Assembly (NCBI GenBank): GCA_964019335.1
Contig: OZ025682.1
Span: forward strand, 496,001-560,000
Direction of reading: 5' to 3'
Length of the DNA: 64,000 nucleotides
Source of the DNA: Diplonema japonicum
Lineage: Eukaryota > Euglenozoa > Diplonemea > Diplonemida > Diplonemidae
Shown here: in pieces, positions 42,332-53,402 of the stretch
Layout: each line of letters starts with the position of its first letter
Numbering within the stretch: the stretch's first letter is position 1
Position numbers and translations under genes: made by a program
Notes under the pieces: model-generated
The model's input: the letters and a program-made list of their open reading frames with translations, nothing else
Database searches by the model: none
What the model was told of the DNA's origin: nothing

Positions 42332-42707
42332 GAAGATCATCCCCCCCCCCATTTTTTCTTTTTTAGTGTGTTTTTTTTTTCTCTCCAACCCCGTTTTTTT
42401 TTTGTTATTTTATCCCCACGACCACCACGATTAGCTGGACGCAAAAAGAAAAGGACCCCCTCCCCCAATCCAGCCCAAATATTTTTTTAACAAAGGGTAA
42501 TTGTGATAATCAGTTTGCCTCCACCCCCCTTTTTTTACTTTTTCAAGTGTAACCGTCCAAAGAGGAAAGGAAAAAAAAAAAAAAAATCGTTCCAGCTATT
42601 CCTTTTTAAATTGTTAATTCACAAGAATGGCAAAAAAAAAAAAAAAAAAAAAAAAAATTCTCAGGAAGAGGGAAAAGGAAGTATTAAAAAAAAAAAGTTA
42701 TTAGAAA
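42332..42707. other. Intergenic homopolymer region
   Basis: C-, T- and A-runs; no gene seen. Confidence 0.5.
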
Positions 42708-43282
42708 ATGTTCCGCTCGACCGCTGTTAGGATGTGCGCCGCGAAGGAGCTTCACAACCAGAAGATGTCGACCTTGTACAAGATCATTGTGGGGGACATC
42801 TCGTTCAAGAACAAGGTAACATCCCCCCAACCCCCACACACACACACGAGCAGGCGCCTGTGAAGGATTCGACTGTGACTGAGGTGTTCGGTAGCTCGTG
42901 GAGCACGGACCTCAAGGCGTGGTTCGCAAGCGACTTCACCGCGAAAATGGACAAGGCGGATAAGGAGGCCGCCACCGTCGTCCTTGAGAAGTACCTCACT
43001 CGCCTGGACCTGACTAGGTACACCACCAGGGAGCTCGGTCAGTTCATGACCACTGGGGCGGCGAATGTCGCGGCAACCGCTGAGGCCCACAACGTGAGCC
43101 AAGCTAAGGAGTTCATCAAGGCGAACAGCGAGGCCGCCTTCAAGGCCCACGTCATCGCTGAGGCAGCGAACTCCAACTGGACCTCCGCTCAGGCTGAGGT
43201 ATGTACTTGTTGAAGAAAAAAGAAGGAAAAAAAAAAAACTCATTTTCCACAGGAATTCATGAAGAAGGTGAAGTCCGCTTAA
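42708..43282 (+). CDS. Small helical protein, probably mitochondrial
   Basis: Exons 42708-42815, 42854-43198 and 43253-43282; introns of 38 and 54 nt, both phase 0; 160 aa. The N-terminus MFRSTAVRMCAAKELHNQK has the Arg/Ser/Ala content of a mitochondrial presequence. The body is Ala/Lys/Glu-rich and helical (DFTAKMDKADKEAATVVLEK, AFKAHVIAEAANSNW) without a motif I recognise. The tiny last exon codes for EFMKKVKSA. Possibly a lineage-specific subunit of a mitochondrial complex; not proven. Confidence 0.75.
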
Positions 43283-43539
43283 AATGGGGGAAATGTTCCC
43301 TAGTGTGTGTGTGTTTTTTTTTTTCTCCCGTTTTTTCCCCCGTATTCATTTTTTTTTTCCCCAATGATTGTTTTTTTTTCATGGGGGGAAGAATAGTGTG
43401 GGTTTCTCCCTGTCTTTTTTTTCTTTTTTTTTTTTTACCGTTTTTCTGGGCTTTTTTTTTTTCATTTTGTTTTCCTAGTTTGGTCCAAAAAATGTTTTGA
43501 ACAGCACTGCAACACATCTCACACGCACAACAGATTAAA

Positions 43540-43886
43540 ATGGGTGGCAAAGATGGAGGGAAAGAAAGGGGGGAAAGGGAGCCAAAGGAGGGAAGGGTAA
43601 GGGTAAGGGGAAGAACCAGGCGATAGAACCGTGCGTCTCCACGGTGACGATCAAGAGGGCGTCGGGGAGCACGCCATTGGGGGTGGTCTTTGTGGGGTGC
43701 GAAATGGATCGCTTGCGGGTCTTGTACCGTCAATGAAGGTCTTAGAGGTCAATGGGAAACCCGTGACGTCGCCAGGTGAGATGAAGTCCGCTGCTGCAGA
43801 CGAAATGACCTTCACGATGAAGGTCGCGATCAACAGCTTCACGACGAAAGGTCTTCAACGTGACAGGCCCCGGGCACATCACTTAA
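43540..43886 (+). pseudogene. Truncated, frameshifted copy of the PDZ-CSD-PARP gene
   Basis: Starts like the intact gene at 47031 but misses one G in the Gly/Lys-rich start (around 43561-43567), shifting the frame. It also lacks about 25 bp after GGGGTGCGAAAT and about 220 bp covering the cold-shock region, then retains GTGACAGGCCCCGGG before sequence corresponding to the far 3' flank. From about 43906 to 44040 it matches 49964-50086, the downstream region of the intact gene. So nearly 2.4 kb of coding sequence has been deleted. Confidence 0.9.
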
Positions 43887-44124
43887 GATACTATTTTTAA
43901 GAATACGATTGGGTTCGCCATCATAGGCAAACCATCAATTGAGGCATATTACGTCCATTTTGATTTGTGTTTATTCACCGCAGTCTTCTGCAGGTTACAT
44001 TTTACCAACTATCTTTAAATCTTTATACGTTTTTACCCTTTTTTTTTTTGTGAGTTACTTGAGGCTCTCTACTTTTTAATTTAGCTTACAAGACTTGTAG
44101 CACACCACCAGATCCTCAACAAAA

Positions 44125-46798
44125 ATGGTGAACCACGCGAAGGCCTTTGTGGGCCTGCTGTTCGTTGCACTGACGCTCGGGCTCGCCGCCGGGAGCGAGG
44201 AGGCAGCAGCCGGTGGGGAGAAGTACGGGTTCCAGGCGGAGGTGTCGAAGATGCTGGACATCATCATCAACGCACTGTACACGAACCGAAACATCTTCCT
44301 GCGTGAGGTGATCTCGAACGCGTCTGACGCCCTCGACAAGATCAGGTTCCTGTACCTCACGAACCCGAAGACCCCCATGAACAAGGACGGGGAGCCTCCC
44401 AAGATGGACATCCGAATCAAGGTGGACAAGGAGAACCGCCTCCTCACCATCTCGGACGGTGGGATCGGGATGACAAAGGAGGAACTCGTGAACCACCTCG
44501 GGTCGCTCGGGTCATCCGGGACGAAGAACTTCGTGGAGAAGATGAAGGAGTCAAACGATGCGAGCCTCATCGGGCAGTTCGGTGTTGGTTTCTACTCCGT
44601 GTTCCTGGTGGCGGACGAGGTGAGGGTGGCGTCGAAGAACGATGCGAGCGACACTCAGTGGGTGTGGAAGAGCAAGGCGGACGGGGACTTCTACATCTAC
44701 GAGGACCCCAGGGGGAACAGCCTCGGGAGAGGGACAGAGATTGAGATCGAGGTGAAGAAGGATGCCGAGGAGTTCCTCGACACCGACAAGTTGAAGGAGA
44801 TCGCCACGAAGTACAGCGAGTTCATCCAGTTCCCCATCTACCTTCAGACCTCGAAGACCGAGAAGGTCCCCAAGGAGAAGGAGGAGACCGAGAAGGAGGC
44901 GGGTGACGATGAGGAGGCCGAGGTGAAGGATGAGGGAGAGGACAAGGAGGAGAAGGAGGAGGAGATGGAAGAGGTGACAACCTACGACTGGGATCTTGTG
45001 AACGAGAACAAGCCGATCTGGCAGAGGAAGGCGGAAGAGATCACCGAGGAGGAGTACAATAGCTTCTACAAGGCCATCTCCAAGGACTACCAGGACCCCC
45101 TTTACAAGGTTCACTTCAGTGCTGAGGGTGAGGTGTGTGTTTGTTGTTTGCGGGCTTGTTTTCTTTATCAACACTCAAAACAGGTTGAGTTCAGGTCCAT
45201 CCTGTTCATCCCCAAGTCCACCCAGACCAACCAGTTCGACATGAACCAGCAGACCCAGAACAACATCAGGCTGTATGTTAAAAAAAGAAAAGGAAACACA
45301 ATACAAACCCATTCTCCACACAGGTACGTTCGCCGTGTGTTCATCACCGACGACTTCAAGGACCTTCTCCCCCGCTACCTTGGTTTCGTGAAGGGTGTTG
45401 TGGACAGTGACGATCTTCCCCTGAACGTGAGCAGGGAACTCCTCCAGGAGAGCAGGATCTTGAAGATCATCAAGAAGAAGCTGGTGTGTGTTCTAATTTC
45501 AAAAGAAGAAAAAGGAAAGGGTTTCCATTTACTATTTTTACTTTTTTTTTTCTCTCACAGATCCGTAAGGCCCTCGCGATGATGAAGGACCTGGCGGAGG
45601 AAGATGAGGCTGAGGAGGAGGAGGAGGAGGAGGTTGCAGAGGGTGAGGAGAAGAAGGAGACCGAGCCGAAGGAGAAGAAGTACGGGAAGTTCTGGGAGGA
45701 GTTCGGACGCAGCATCAGGCTGGGACTTATCGAGGACGGGACGAACAGGTCGCGCCTCACGAAGCTCCTGAGGTACAAGACCAGCAAGTCGAAGGGAGAG
45801 TGGTCGTCCCTGGATGCCTACGAGGGGAGGATGCTGGAGAACCAGAAGGAGATCTACTACATCGTCGGGGAGAGCGTTGAGAAGATCAAGGAGACCCCTG
45901 CCTGCGAGGACGCGGAGAAGAGGGGTGTGGAGGTGATCTACATGACGGATGCGATCGACGAGTACGTGGTGGGACACCTCACGGACTACAACGGGCACAA
46001 GCTTGTGAACCTTGTGAAGGAGGCACCGAAGATCGGCGAGGAGGATGGTGAGAAGGCAAAGAAGATCGAAACGAAGAGGAAGGAGGCCTACCAGCCGCTG
46101 GTGGACTGGTTCAAGAACGTTCTCGGGACAAAGGTCACCAAGGTGATCCTCACGAAGAGGAAGACCTCGTCGCCCATGATCGTGAGCAGCCCTCAGCACG
46201 GGCTCACCGCCAACATGGCGAGGATCATGAAGGGCCAGGCCCTCGGTGAGAAGAACATGCAGATGCAGGAGGACGTGAAGCGTATCCTGGAGCTCAACTA
46301 CTTGAACCCCATCATTGACGAGATCAACAAGCGTATCAAGGTGTGTTGGAGAAAACAAGCAAAAAAAAGAAAAAGAAAAAGAAAAAACCCTCTCAAAAAA
46401 AAAAAAAACATTTTAAAAAAAGGCTGACGCTGAGGACACCCAGGCAAAAGACACCGCCGAGATCTTGTTCGACCTTGCCTCCCTGCAGAGCGGTTTCGGT
46501 ATGTAGTCGACACACACCCCCCCCCCCCCCACAAACACGCGCTCAACTTTTTTCCCTTTCAGCCCTGGAGGACACGAAGGGCCTCTCTGCCCGTCTGGAG
46601 AGGATGCTGAAGAGCGGTCTTGACGTGGACCTCGCTGCAGCGGATGTGGAGGAGGAGGAGTACGACCTCGACGATGAGGAGGAGGAGGCTGAGGAGGAGG
46701 CAGGTATGTAGCCATCAACCAAAATAACGGCACAACGTAACTCTTACCCAGCTGACGAGGAGCCCGTGGAGGAGGAGAAGAAGGACGAGGAGCTTTAA
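44125..46798 (+). CDS. ER Hsp90 chaperone (GRP94/endoplasmin), copy A
   Basis: Seven exons: 44125-45132, 45184-45272, 45324-45483, 45561-46340, 46423-46498, 46563-46703 and 46752-46798; introns of 51, 51, 77, 82, 64 and 48 nt; 766 aa. Signal peptide ([18 protein letters not shown]), N-terminal ATPase domain ([38 protein letters not shown]), an acidic charged linker (about 250-290), the middle domain ([18 protein letters not shown]) and a Glu-rich tail. It folds secretory and membrane proteins in the ER. The C-terminus is KKDEEL rather than KDEL. The upstream gene in this block is only a pseudogene. Confidence 0.95.
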
Positions 46799-47030
46799 AC
46801 ACGCTTCGATTTTCGTTTGACTTGCAACACCGTCAAACATCTTTACATTTTATTTCTCTTGTTTCAAGCAGATCCGACTTTTCTGCTGCGTTTCCCTCTC
46901 TTTTAAAACAACGGACGCAAAGTGAAACATCCGACATTCCACTTTGCTACAGGTAACTCGAATTAGGTTGTAGTGTAATAAAATGTTTTGAACAGCACTG
47001 CAACATATTTCACACGCACAACAGATTAAA

Positions 47031-49847
47031 ATGGGTGGCAAAGATGGAGGGAAAGGAAAGGGGGGAAAGGGAGCCAAAGGAGGGAAGGGTAAGGGGAAGA
47101 ACCAGGCGATAGAACCGTGCGTCTCCACGGTGACGATCAAGAGGGCGTCGGGGAGCACGCCATTGGGGGTGGTCTTTGTGGGGTGCGAAATCACAAAAGT
47201 GAGACTCGGCACCCCTGGATCGCTTGCGGGTCTTGTACCGTCGATGAAGGTCTTAGAGGTCAATGGGAAACCCGTGACGTCGCCAGGTGAGATGAAGTCC
47301 GCTGCTGCCGACGAAATAGCCTTCACGATGAAGGTCGCGATCAACAGCTTCACAACAAGGCAGAAGGGGACGGTCAACTCGTGGAAGAAAGAGAAGGGCT
47401 TTGGCTTTATATCCCCAGCAGTACCTGTTTTCTTCCCTGCCACGGACAGCATCCCACAGAACATCTCCATCGCTGATGTCTTCTGCTTATCGTCTGGCAT
47501 TGTAGGTGAGTCGAGCCTTCTCGTTGGCCAGCCTGTTGAGTTCATGCTGCGCCTAGAAGGAGGCAGGGCAAAGGCCTTCGACGTGACAGGCCCCGGGAGG
47601 GAAACCCCTCTGATGTATAAACCTGAAGAGGACACCAAGACACCTGTCGCTGCCGATATCGATTCCATCGTCAAAGGGAAGGACAGTTTTGACGAGGGAC
47701 GGAGCATCTGCCTTCTCTACGCGGCGGGGAGGTGTCCGTTCGACGACCCACAAGGAACAGCATGCCCTAAAGGACTGCATGTCAGGAAGAAGATGGCCAC
47801 GCAAGCAGTTTGCAAGATTCCTGATGCCCCTGCCGAATGCTTCACGGTCAGACCCATTTCGTACGGTGGTAAAGGCGACAAGAAGCTCACCTTCGACATC
47901 AGCGAGGAGGGGCGGGCATTCTACACCCTTAGTGCGACAAAGACGTACTACTTCAAGCACCTCACTTACGATGGTGCAGACACCGTCAGGTTCACCGATC
48001 TGAACACGTGGATCAAGCTCTCACGCGAAAGCATCATTCGCACACTGACGGGTTTGAAAGCTATCGCAAACAAGGCCAACGTCACACACGACATCCCCGA
48101 CAAGTTGCAGGAAGTAGAAGAAACCCTTGACAGAATTATGCTTCCCGTCAGCAAAGCCAAGCTGAACCTATTGATGTCGCAGTTCAAGGAGGCAAGCTCA
48201 AACACACTGACTGTCCACAAAGCGTGGCAGCTGAAGAACGAATCCTTGGACTTCAGGTTCCGTAGCACGGAATACAACATGACGCAGCAGAACGGAAAGA
48301 CACCCGACATGATCGACGGCTACCATGGCACTGCGGAGTCAAGCGTGCTGGGCATCGCTCTGCACGGCTTCGACCCACTTAGGAGGAGCGGTCAAGTATT
48401 CGGCGAAGGGGAGTACTTCGCGAAGGATCCAAGGGTGTCTGTTGGTTACTGCAGGGGAGGGAACTATATGTTCCTCTGTAAGCTGATCCTTGGTGAAGAA
48501 CAGGACCACACGTGGGTACCACACCAGCAGTACTACATCATGAAGCAACGTGAGGGCAACATCCAGGCTATACCCATGTTCCTGATAAAGTTTACGAAGC
48601 ACGTGTCACTCCTTGACTGTCATCTGTCTTCGTATGCAGAGGATGCTAAGGAAGCTGAGAAAGAAACACTGCGCAGGTTGGGCGAGAAGCAAAGAGGTGG
48701 TGTTCATCCGTGCAGGGGCAGGACTGACGGTGCCATGATGGCAGCGAAGACCGATCGCCTATGGGTAGGGTGGTTGCACCCCACCTTGGCCAGTGACGAG
48801 GACGAGCTTGAAGAGAATGTTAAACAGTTCCTTGAAGGGTACCAGGTGTCCATGGTGAAGTCACAGAGGAATGGTGCTCGCGTCGGTGCATTCGTGGAGC
48901 TGGAGCACCCCATCACACAGCTGCAGGTTGCGGAGCTGAACACCCGACCGTACATGGAGCAGTACAGCATCTCAGTCGACGATGCCCAACTGAACAACCC
49001 TTACACCAACAACAAGCACTGCCCGAAACTTTCCGGCCCTGGGTCCTTCTGCAGGGGGTGGAACCTCCGTGGCCACCACGACTGGACGGAAGGGTGCACC
49101 TTCAAGCACGACATCGAGAGGTTCGTCAACCACGGCGCGAGCGTCGCCTACGAGAGGATCCCCAGGGGGGCGAAATATGATGAGCTGTCCAGCTCCATTC
49201 CTGGCAAGGTCATCGACATCCAGAGAATTGTGCACCCCAAGCAGGAAAAGGCATACGAGTCCCGAAGAGCCTTTTTGAATGAGAAACACGGCTACGTGAT
49301 CGAAAAGGAGCTGTGGCACGGGACAGCTTGTTCTGTGCTTGATACGATTATTAAGAATGGGTTGCAATGTCCGTCGGATTGTGTGCCCGGGAAAGACTGT
49401 CCAGTGTCAGGGGGTAAGGGGCTCAGCACGACCTTGTGTGGGACGGACTGCAAGCACTGTACCGAAAGGCACGACTGGAAGAGGTGCCACATGTTCGGGT
49501 TGGGTATTTATCTAGCAGACGACCCTAGCAAGTCGCACAGGTACGTCACACCGCACAAGGGCGTCCACAGCTTGGTGCGCTGCAGGGTGAACCTCGGTAA
49601 CCCGTACCTCATCGAGGCCAACCTGTTAGAGGGCGACGGCCTGCACAACATTGTGAACTGCGTTGACCCCACCAACTACCTCAGTGCCACCGGTGAGGGG
49701 TGGGACACACAAAAAGGCCACGATTCGTACTTCGTGAAAGGCCTGAAACACAAGGCTAAGGTAGGGTTCGGTGTCATCAACAGCGAATACATCATCTTCC
49801 AACCCTATCAAGTACTTCCTCTTTACATTGTTAACTATACCGTTTAA
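47031..49847 (+). CDS. Double-PARP protein with PDZ, cold-shock, CCCH and RRM-like domains
   Basis: 938 aa, no intron. In order: a Gly/Lys-rich start; PDZ-like domain (about 31-107; GSLAGLVPSMKVLEVNGKPV); cold-shock domain (about 111-192, RNP1-like KEKGFGFISP); CCCH zinc finger (about 222-248, CLLYAAGRCPFDD ... CPKGLH). A first PARP domain follows (YHGTAESSVLGIALHGFDP near 432; GEGEYFAKDP near 458). Then come an RRM-like segment (about 573-645), a second CCCH finger (about 661-693) and a second PARP domain (LWHGT near 760; GLGIYLADDPSKSHRY near 824; NSEYIIFQPYQVLP near 916). The second has the H-Y-E triad; the first has Q where Glu is expected (HQQYYIM). A Cys-rich insert (CGTDCKHC) sits inside the second domain. 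Likely an RNA-linked ADP-ribosyltransferase. A shared CGCACAACAG acceptor precedes the ATG by six bases. Confidence 0.88.
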   Translation: MGGKDGGKGKGGKGAKGGKGKGKNQAIEPCVSTVTIKRASGSTPLGVVFVGCEITKVRLGTPGSLAGLVPSMKVLEVNGKPVTSPGEMKSAAADEIAFTMKVAINSFTTRQKGTVNSWKKEKGFGFISPAVPVFFPATDSIPQNISIADVFCLSSGIVGESSLLVGQPVEFMLRLEGGRAKAFDVTGPGRETPLMYKPEEDTKTPVAADIDSIVKGKDSFDEGRSICLLYAAGRCPFDDPQGTACPKGLHVRKKMATQAVCKIPDAPAECFTVRPISYGGKGDKKLTFDISEEGRAFYTLSATKTYYFKHLTYDGADTVRFTDLNTWIKLSRESIIRTLTGLKAIANKANVTHDIPDKLQEVEETLDRIMLPVSKAKLNLLMSQFKEASSNTLTVHKAWQLKNESLDFRFRSTEYNMTQQNGKTPDMIDGYHGTAESSVLGIALHGFDPLRRSGQVFGEGEYFAKDPRVSVGYCRGGNYMFLCKLILGEEQDHTWVPHQQYYIMKQREGNIQAIPMFLIKFTKHVSLLDCHLSSYAEDAKEAEKETLRRLGEKQRGGVHPCRGRTDGAMMAAKTDRLWVGWLHPTLASDEDELEENVKQFLEGYQVSMVKSQRNGARVGAFVELEHPITQLQVAELNTRPYMEQYSISVDDAQLNNPYTNNKHCPKLSGPGSFCRGWNLRGHHDWTEGCTFKHDIERFVNHGASVAYERIPRGAKYDELSSSIPGKVIDIQRIVHPKQEKAYESRRAFLNEKHGYVIEKELWHGTACSVLDTIIKNGLQCPSDCVPGKDCPVSGGKGLSTTLCGTDCKHCTERHDWKRCHMFGLGIYLADDPSKSHRYVTPHKGVHSLVRCRVNLGNPYLIEANLLEGDGLHNIVNCVDPTNYLSATGEGWDTQKGHDSYFVKGLKHKAKVGFGVINSEYIIFQPYQVLPLYIVNYTV

Positions 49848-50086
49848 TAACTTAACTTGGTGCCTCCTCTAACCTTGAGGCAACAGTTACAACTTCTTGT
49901 ACTTCTATCCTTTCTCATTTTTTAAGATTTTATATTTTTTTAAAGCAAGACGCAGACTAGGACTACGATTGGGTTCGCCGTCCTTGGCATCATATTGCGT
50001 CCATTTTGATTTGTGTTTATTCACTGCAGTCTTCTGCGGGTTACATTTTACCAACTATCTTTAAATCTTTATACGTTTTTACCCTC

Positions 50087-50642
50087 TCCCTTGGTACCAC
50101 GAGCATGGGCTGCAGAAGAAATACCTCCCAGGCCTAATCCCATTTGTCCTCAACTGCTAAAGGCCCTAAAATGGGGCGAGGACGGCGGGCAAGTTTCTAA
50201 GGCGGAACTGGCGGTCGACCTCATTGCAACGGAAAGGCTCCACATGGGTGGTGAAGACATAGCATGCTGGGCGAGAAAGCTCGGCAGGATTCTCAGCGTC
50301 TTAGAAAGGATCCATATAAAAGGGACGGGGAATCATCTGATTCCGGCAAAAACTATTAAGTCAGTACACTCACTACGCACCCTAGGGCTCCACAGCCATG
50401 CCGTCACTGGCTACTCCACTCGCCCGATCTTCGCGTCCCCGAAGGTCACCCACTCGATCCTAGAGGAGCAAATGCGAACGCATTGCATCCTCAACAACTC
50501 GCTAGTCGGTTTCACGCCCAAGCTGCTGATGAGATACTACAACGGGCCTAAGGCACTACCACGACAGAAGGGATCAAACACTAGATCAGTTGATTGTCGT
50601 TAGGCGATCCTGTCACATACTGCAGGTTCCCTTCAAAGACAC
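50087..50642 (+). mobile_element. Insertion of about 556 bp with an open frame, probably a 5'-truncated retroposon
   Basis: Block A has TTTTACCC directly followed by a T-run; block B has this 556-bp segment at the same place, so it inserted after, or was lost after, the duplication. It carries an open frame to a TAG at 50601-50603 in which residues such as HMGGEDIACWARKLGRI and KVTHSILEEQMRTHC look like real protein. No homologue is recognised. Its 3' tail (CACATACTGCAGG...CCCTT) resembles 10768-10795, indicating a dispersed family. A fragment of a LINE polyprotein is a guess. Confidence 0.6.
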
Positions 50643-50728
50643 CTTTTTTTTTTGTGAGTTACTTGAGGCTCTCTACTTTTTAATTTAGCTTACAAGACTT
50701 GTAGCACACCACCAGATCCTCAACAAAA

Positions 50729-53402
50729 ATGGTGAACCACGCGAAGGCCTTTGTGGGCCTGCTGTTCGTTGCACTGACGCTCGGGCTCGCCGCCGGGAGC
50801 GAGGAGGCAGCAGCCGGTGGGGAGAAGTACGGGTTCCAGGCGGAGGTGTCGAAGATGCTGGACATCATCATCAACGCACTGTACACGAACCGAAACATCT
50901 TCCTGCGTGAGGTGATCTCGAACGCGTCTGACGCCCTCGACAAGATCAGGTTCCTGTACCTCACGAACCCGAAGACCCCCATGAACAAGGACGGGGAGCC
51001 TCCCAAGATGGACATCCGAATCAAGGTGGACAAGGAGAACCGCCTCCTCACCATCTCGGACGGTGGGATCGGGATGACAAAGGAGGAACTCGTGAACCAC
51101 CTCGGGTCGCTCGGGTCATCCGGGACGAAGAACTTCGTGGAGAAGATGAAGGAGTCAAACGATGCGAGCCTCATCGGGCAGTTCGGTGTTGGTTTCTACT
51201 CCGTGTTCCTGGTGGCGGACGAGGTGAGGGTGGCGTCGAAGAACGATGCGAGCGACACTCAGTGGGTGTGGAAGAGCAAGGCGGACGGGGACTTCTACAT
51301 CTACGAGGACCCCAGGGGGAACAGCCTCGGGAGAGGGACAGAGATTGAGATCGAGGTGAAGAAGGATGCCGAGGAGTTCCTCGACACCGACAAGTTGAAG
51401 GAGATCGCCACGAAGTACAGCGAGTTCATCCAGTTCCCCATCTACCTTCAGACCTCGAAGACCGAGAAGGTCCCCAAGGAGAAGGAGGAGACCGAGAAGG
51501 AGGCGGGTGACGATGAGGAGGCCGAGGTGAAGGATGAGGGAGAGGACAAGGAGGAGAAGGAGGAGGAGATGGAAGAGGTGACAACCTACGACTGGGATCT
51601 TGTGAACGAGAACAAGCCGATCTGGCAGAGGAAGGCGGAAGAGATCACCGAGGAGGAGTACAATAGCTTCTACAAGGCCATCTCCAAGGACTACCAGGAC
51701 CCCCTTTACAAGGTTCACTTCAGTGCTGAGGGTGAGGTGTGTGTTTGTTGTTTGCGGGCTTGTTTTCTTTATCAACACTCAAAACAGGTTGAGTTCAGGT
51801 CCATCCTGTTCATCCCCAAGTCCACCCAGACCAACCAGTTCGACATGAACCAGCAGACCCAGAACAACATCAGGCTGTATGTTAAAAAAAGAAAAGGAAA
51901 CACAATACAAACCCATTCTCCACACAGGTACGTTCGCCGTGTGTTCATCACCGACGACTTCAAGGACCTTCTCCCCCGCTACCTTGGTTTCGTGAAGGGT
52001 GTTGTGGACAGTGACGATCTTCCCCTGAACGTGAGCAGGGAACTCCTCCAGGAGAGCAGGATCTTGAAGATCATCAAGAAGAAGCTGGTGTGTGTTCTAA
52101 TTTCAAAAGAAGAAAAAGGAAAGGGTTTCCATTTACTATTTTTACTTTTTTTTTTCTCTCACAGATCCGTAAGGCCCTCGCGATGATGAAGGACCTGGCG
52201 GAGGAAGATGAGGCTGAGGAGGAGGAGGAGGAGGAGGTTGCAGAGGGTGAGGAGAAGAAGGAGACCGAGCCGAAGGAGAAGAAGTACGGGAAGTTCTGGG
52301 AGGAGTTCGGACGCAGCATCAGGCTGGGACTTATCGAGGACGGGACGAACAGGTCGCGCCTCACGAAGCTCCTGAGGTACAAGACCAGCAAGTCGAAGGG
52401 AGAGTGGTCGTCCCTGGATGCCTACGAGGGGAGGATGCTGGAGAACCAGAAGGAGATCTACTACATCGTCGGGGAGAGCGTTGAGAAGATCAAGGAGACC
52501 CCTGCCTGCGAGGACGCGGAGAAGAGGGGTGTGGAGGTGATCTACATGACGGATGCGATCGACGAGTACGTGGTGGGACACCTCACGGACTACAACGGGC
52601 ACAAGCTTGTGAACCTTGTGAAGGAGGCACCGAAGATCGGCGAGGAGGATGGTGAGAAGGCAAAGAAGATCGAAACGAAGAGGAAGGAGGCCTACCAGCC
52701 GCTGGTGGACTGGTTCAAGAACGTTCTCGGGACAAAGGTCACCAAGGTGATCCTCACGAAGAGGAAGACCTCGTCGCCCATGATCGTGAGCAGCCCTCAG
52801 CACGGGCTCACCGCCAACATGGCGAGGATCATGAAGGGCCAGGCCCTCGGTGAGAAGAACATGCAGATGCAGGAGGACGTGAAGCGTATCCTGGAGCTCA
52901 ACTACTTGAACCCCATCATTGACGAGATCAACAAGCGTATCAAGGTGTGTTGGAGAAAACAAGCAAAAAAAAGAAAAAGAAAAAGAAAAAACCCTCTCAA
53001 AAAAAAAAAAAACATTTTAAAAAAAGGCTGACGCTGAGGACACCCAGGCAAAAGACACCGCCGAGATCTTGTTCGACCTTGCCTCCCTGCAGAGCGGTTT
53101 CGGTATGTAGTCGACACACACCCCCCCCCCCCCCACAAACACGCGCTCAACTTTTTTCCCTTTCAGCCCTGGAGGACACGAAGGGCCTCTCTGCCCGTCT
53201 GGAGAGGATGCTGAAGAGCGGTCTTGACGTGGACCTCGCTGCAGCGGATGTGGAGGAGGAGGAGTACGACCTCGACGATGAGGAGGAGGAGGCTGAGGAG
53301 GAGGCAGGTATGTAGCCATCAACCAAAATAACGGCACAACGTAACTCTTACCCAGCTGACGAGGAGCCCGTGGAGGAGGAGAAGAAGGACGAGGAGCTGT
53401 AG
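50729..53402 (+). CDS. ER Hsp90 chaperone (GRP94/endoplasmin), copy B
   Basis: Same seven-exon structure and 766-aa product as copy A, every boundary shifted by 6604 bp (50729-51736, 51788-51876, 51928-52087, 52165-52944, 53027-53102, 53167-53307, 53356-53402). Introns, including their homopolymers, show no difference I could find. The last leucine codon and stop differ (CTG TAG here, CTT TAA in copy A), and the 3' flanks are unrelated beyond that point. The 5' flank is shared for about 85 bp back to the insertion. Confidence 0.95.

Larger units (their letters stand above)
43490..46798 (+). repeat. Segmental duplication block A (PARP stub + GRP94)
   Basis: Homologous to block B (46980-53402). 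It begins with the shared leader AATGTTTTGAACAGCACTGC and ends at the GRP94 stop, after which the copies are unrelated. Compared with B it lacks most of the PARP gene and the insertion at 50087-50642. The GRP94 coordinates are offset by exactly 6604 bp throughout the gene, introns included. Confidence 0.9.
46980..53402 (+). repeat. Segmental duplication block B (intact PARP gene + insertion + GRP94)
   Basis: Second block of the duplication, with the full PARP gene (47031-49847), a roughly 556-bp insertion absent from block A, and GRP94 copy B. Confidence 0.9.

Noticed and set aside
43560-43615. Telomere-like GGGTAAGGGTAAGGGG in the PARP stub
   Set aside because: It corresponds to the Gly/Lys-coding start of the intact gene at 47031 and is not a tandem telomeric array.
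44076-46358. Long minus-strand open frames opposite GRP94 (e.g. 44551-45174, 45555-46358), repeated in copy B
   Set aside because: They are Leu/Val/His-rich mirror products of the GC-rich, Lys/Glu-rich GRP94 exons. They cross its introns and occur only because the sense strand is coding.
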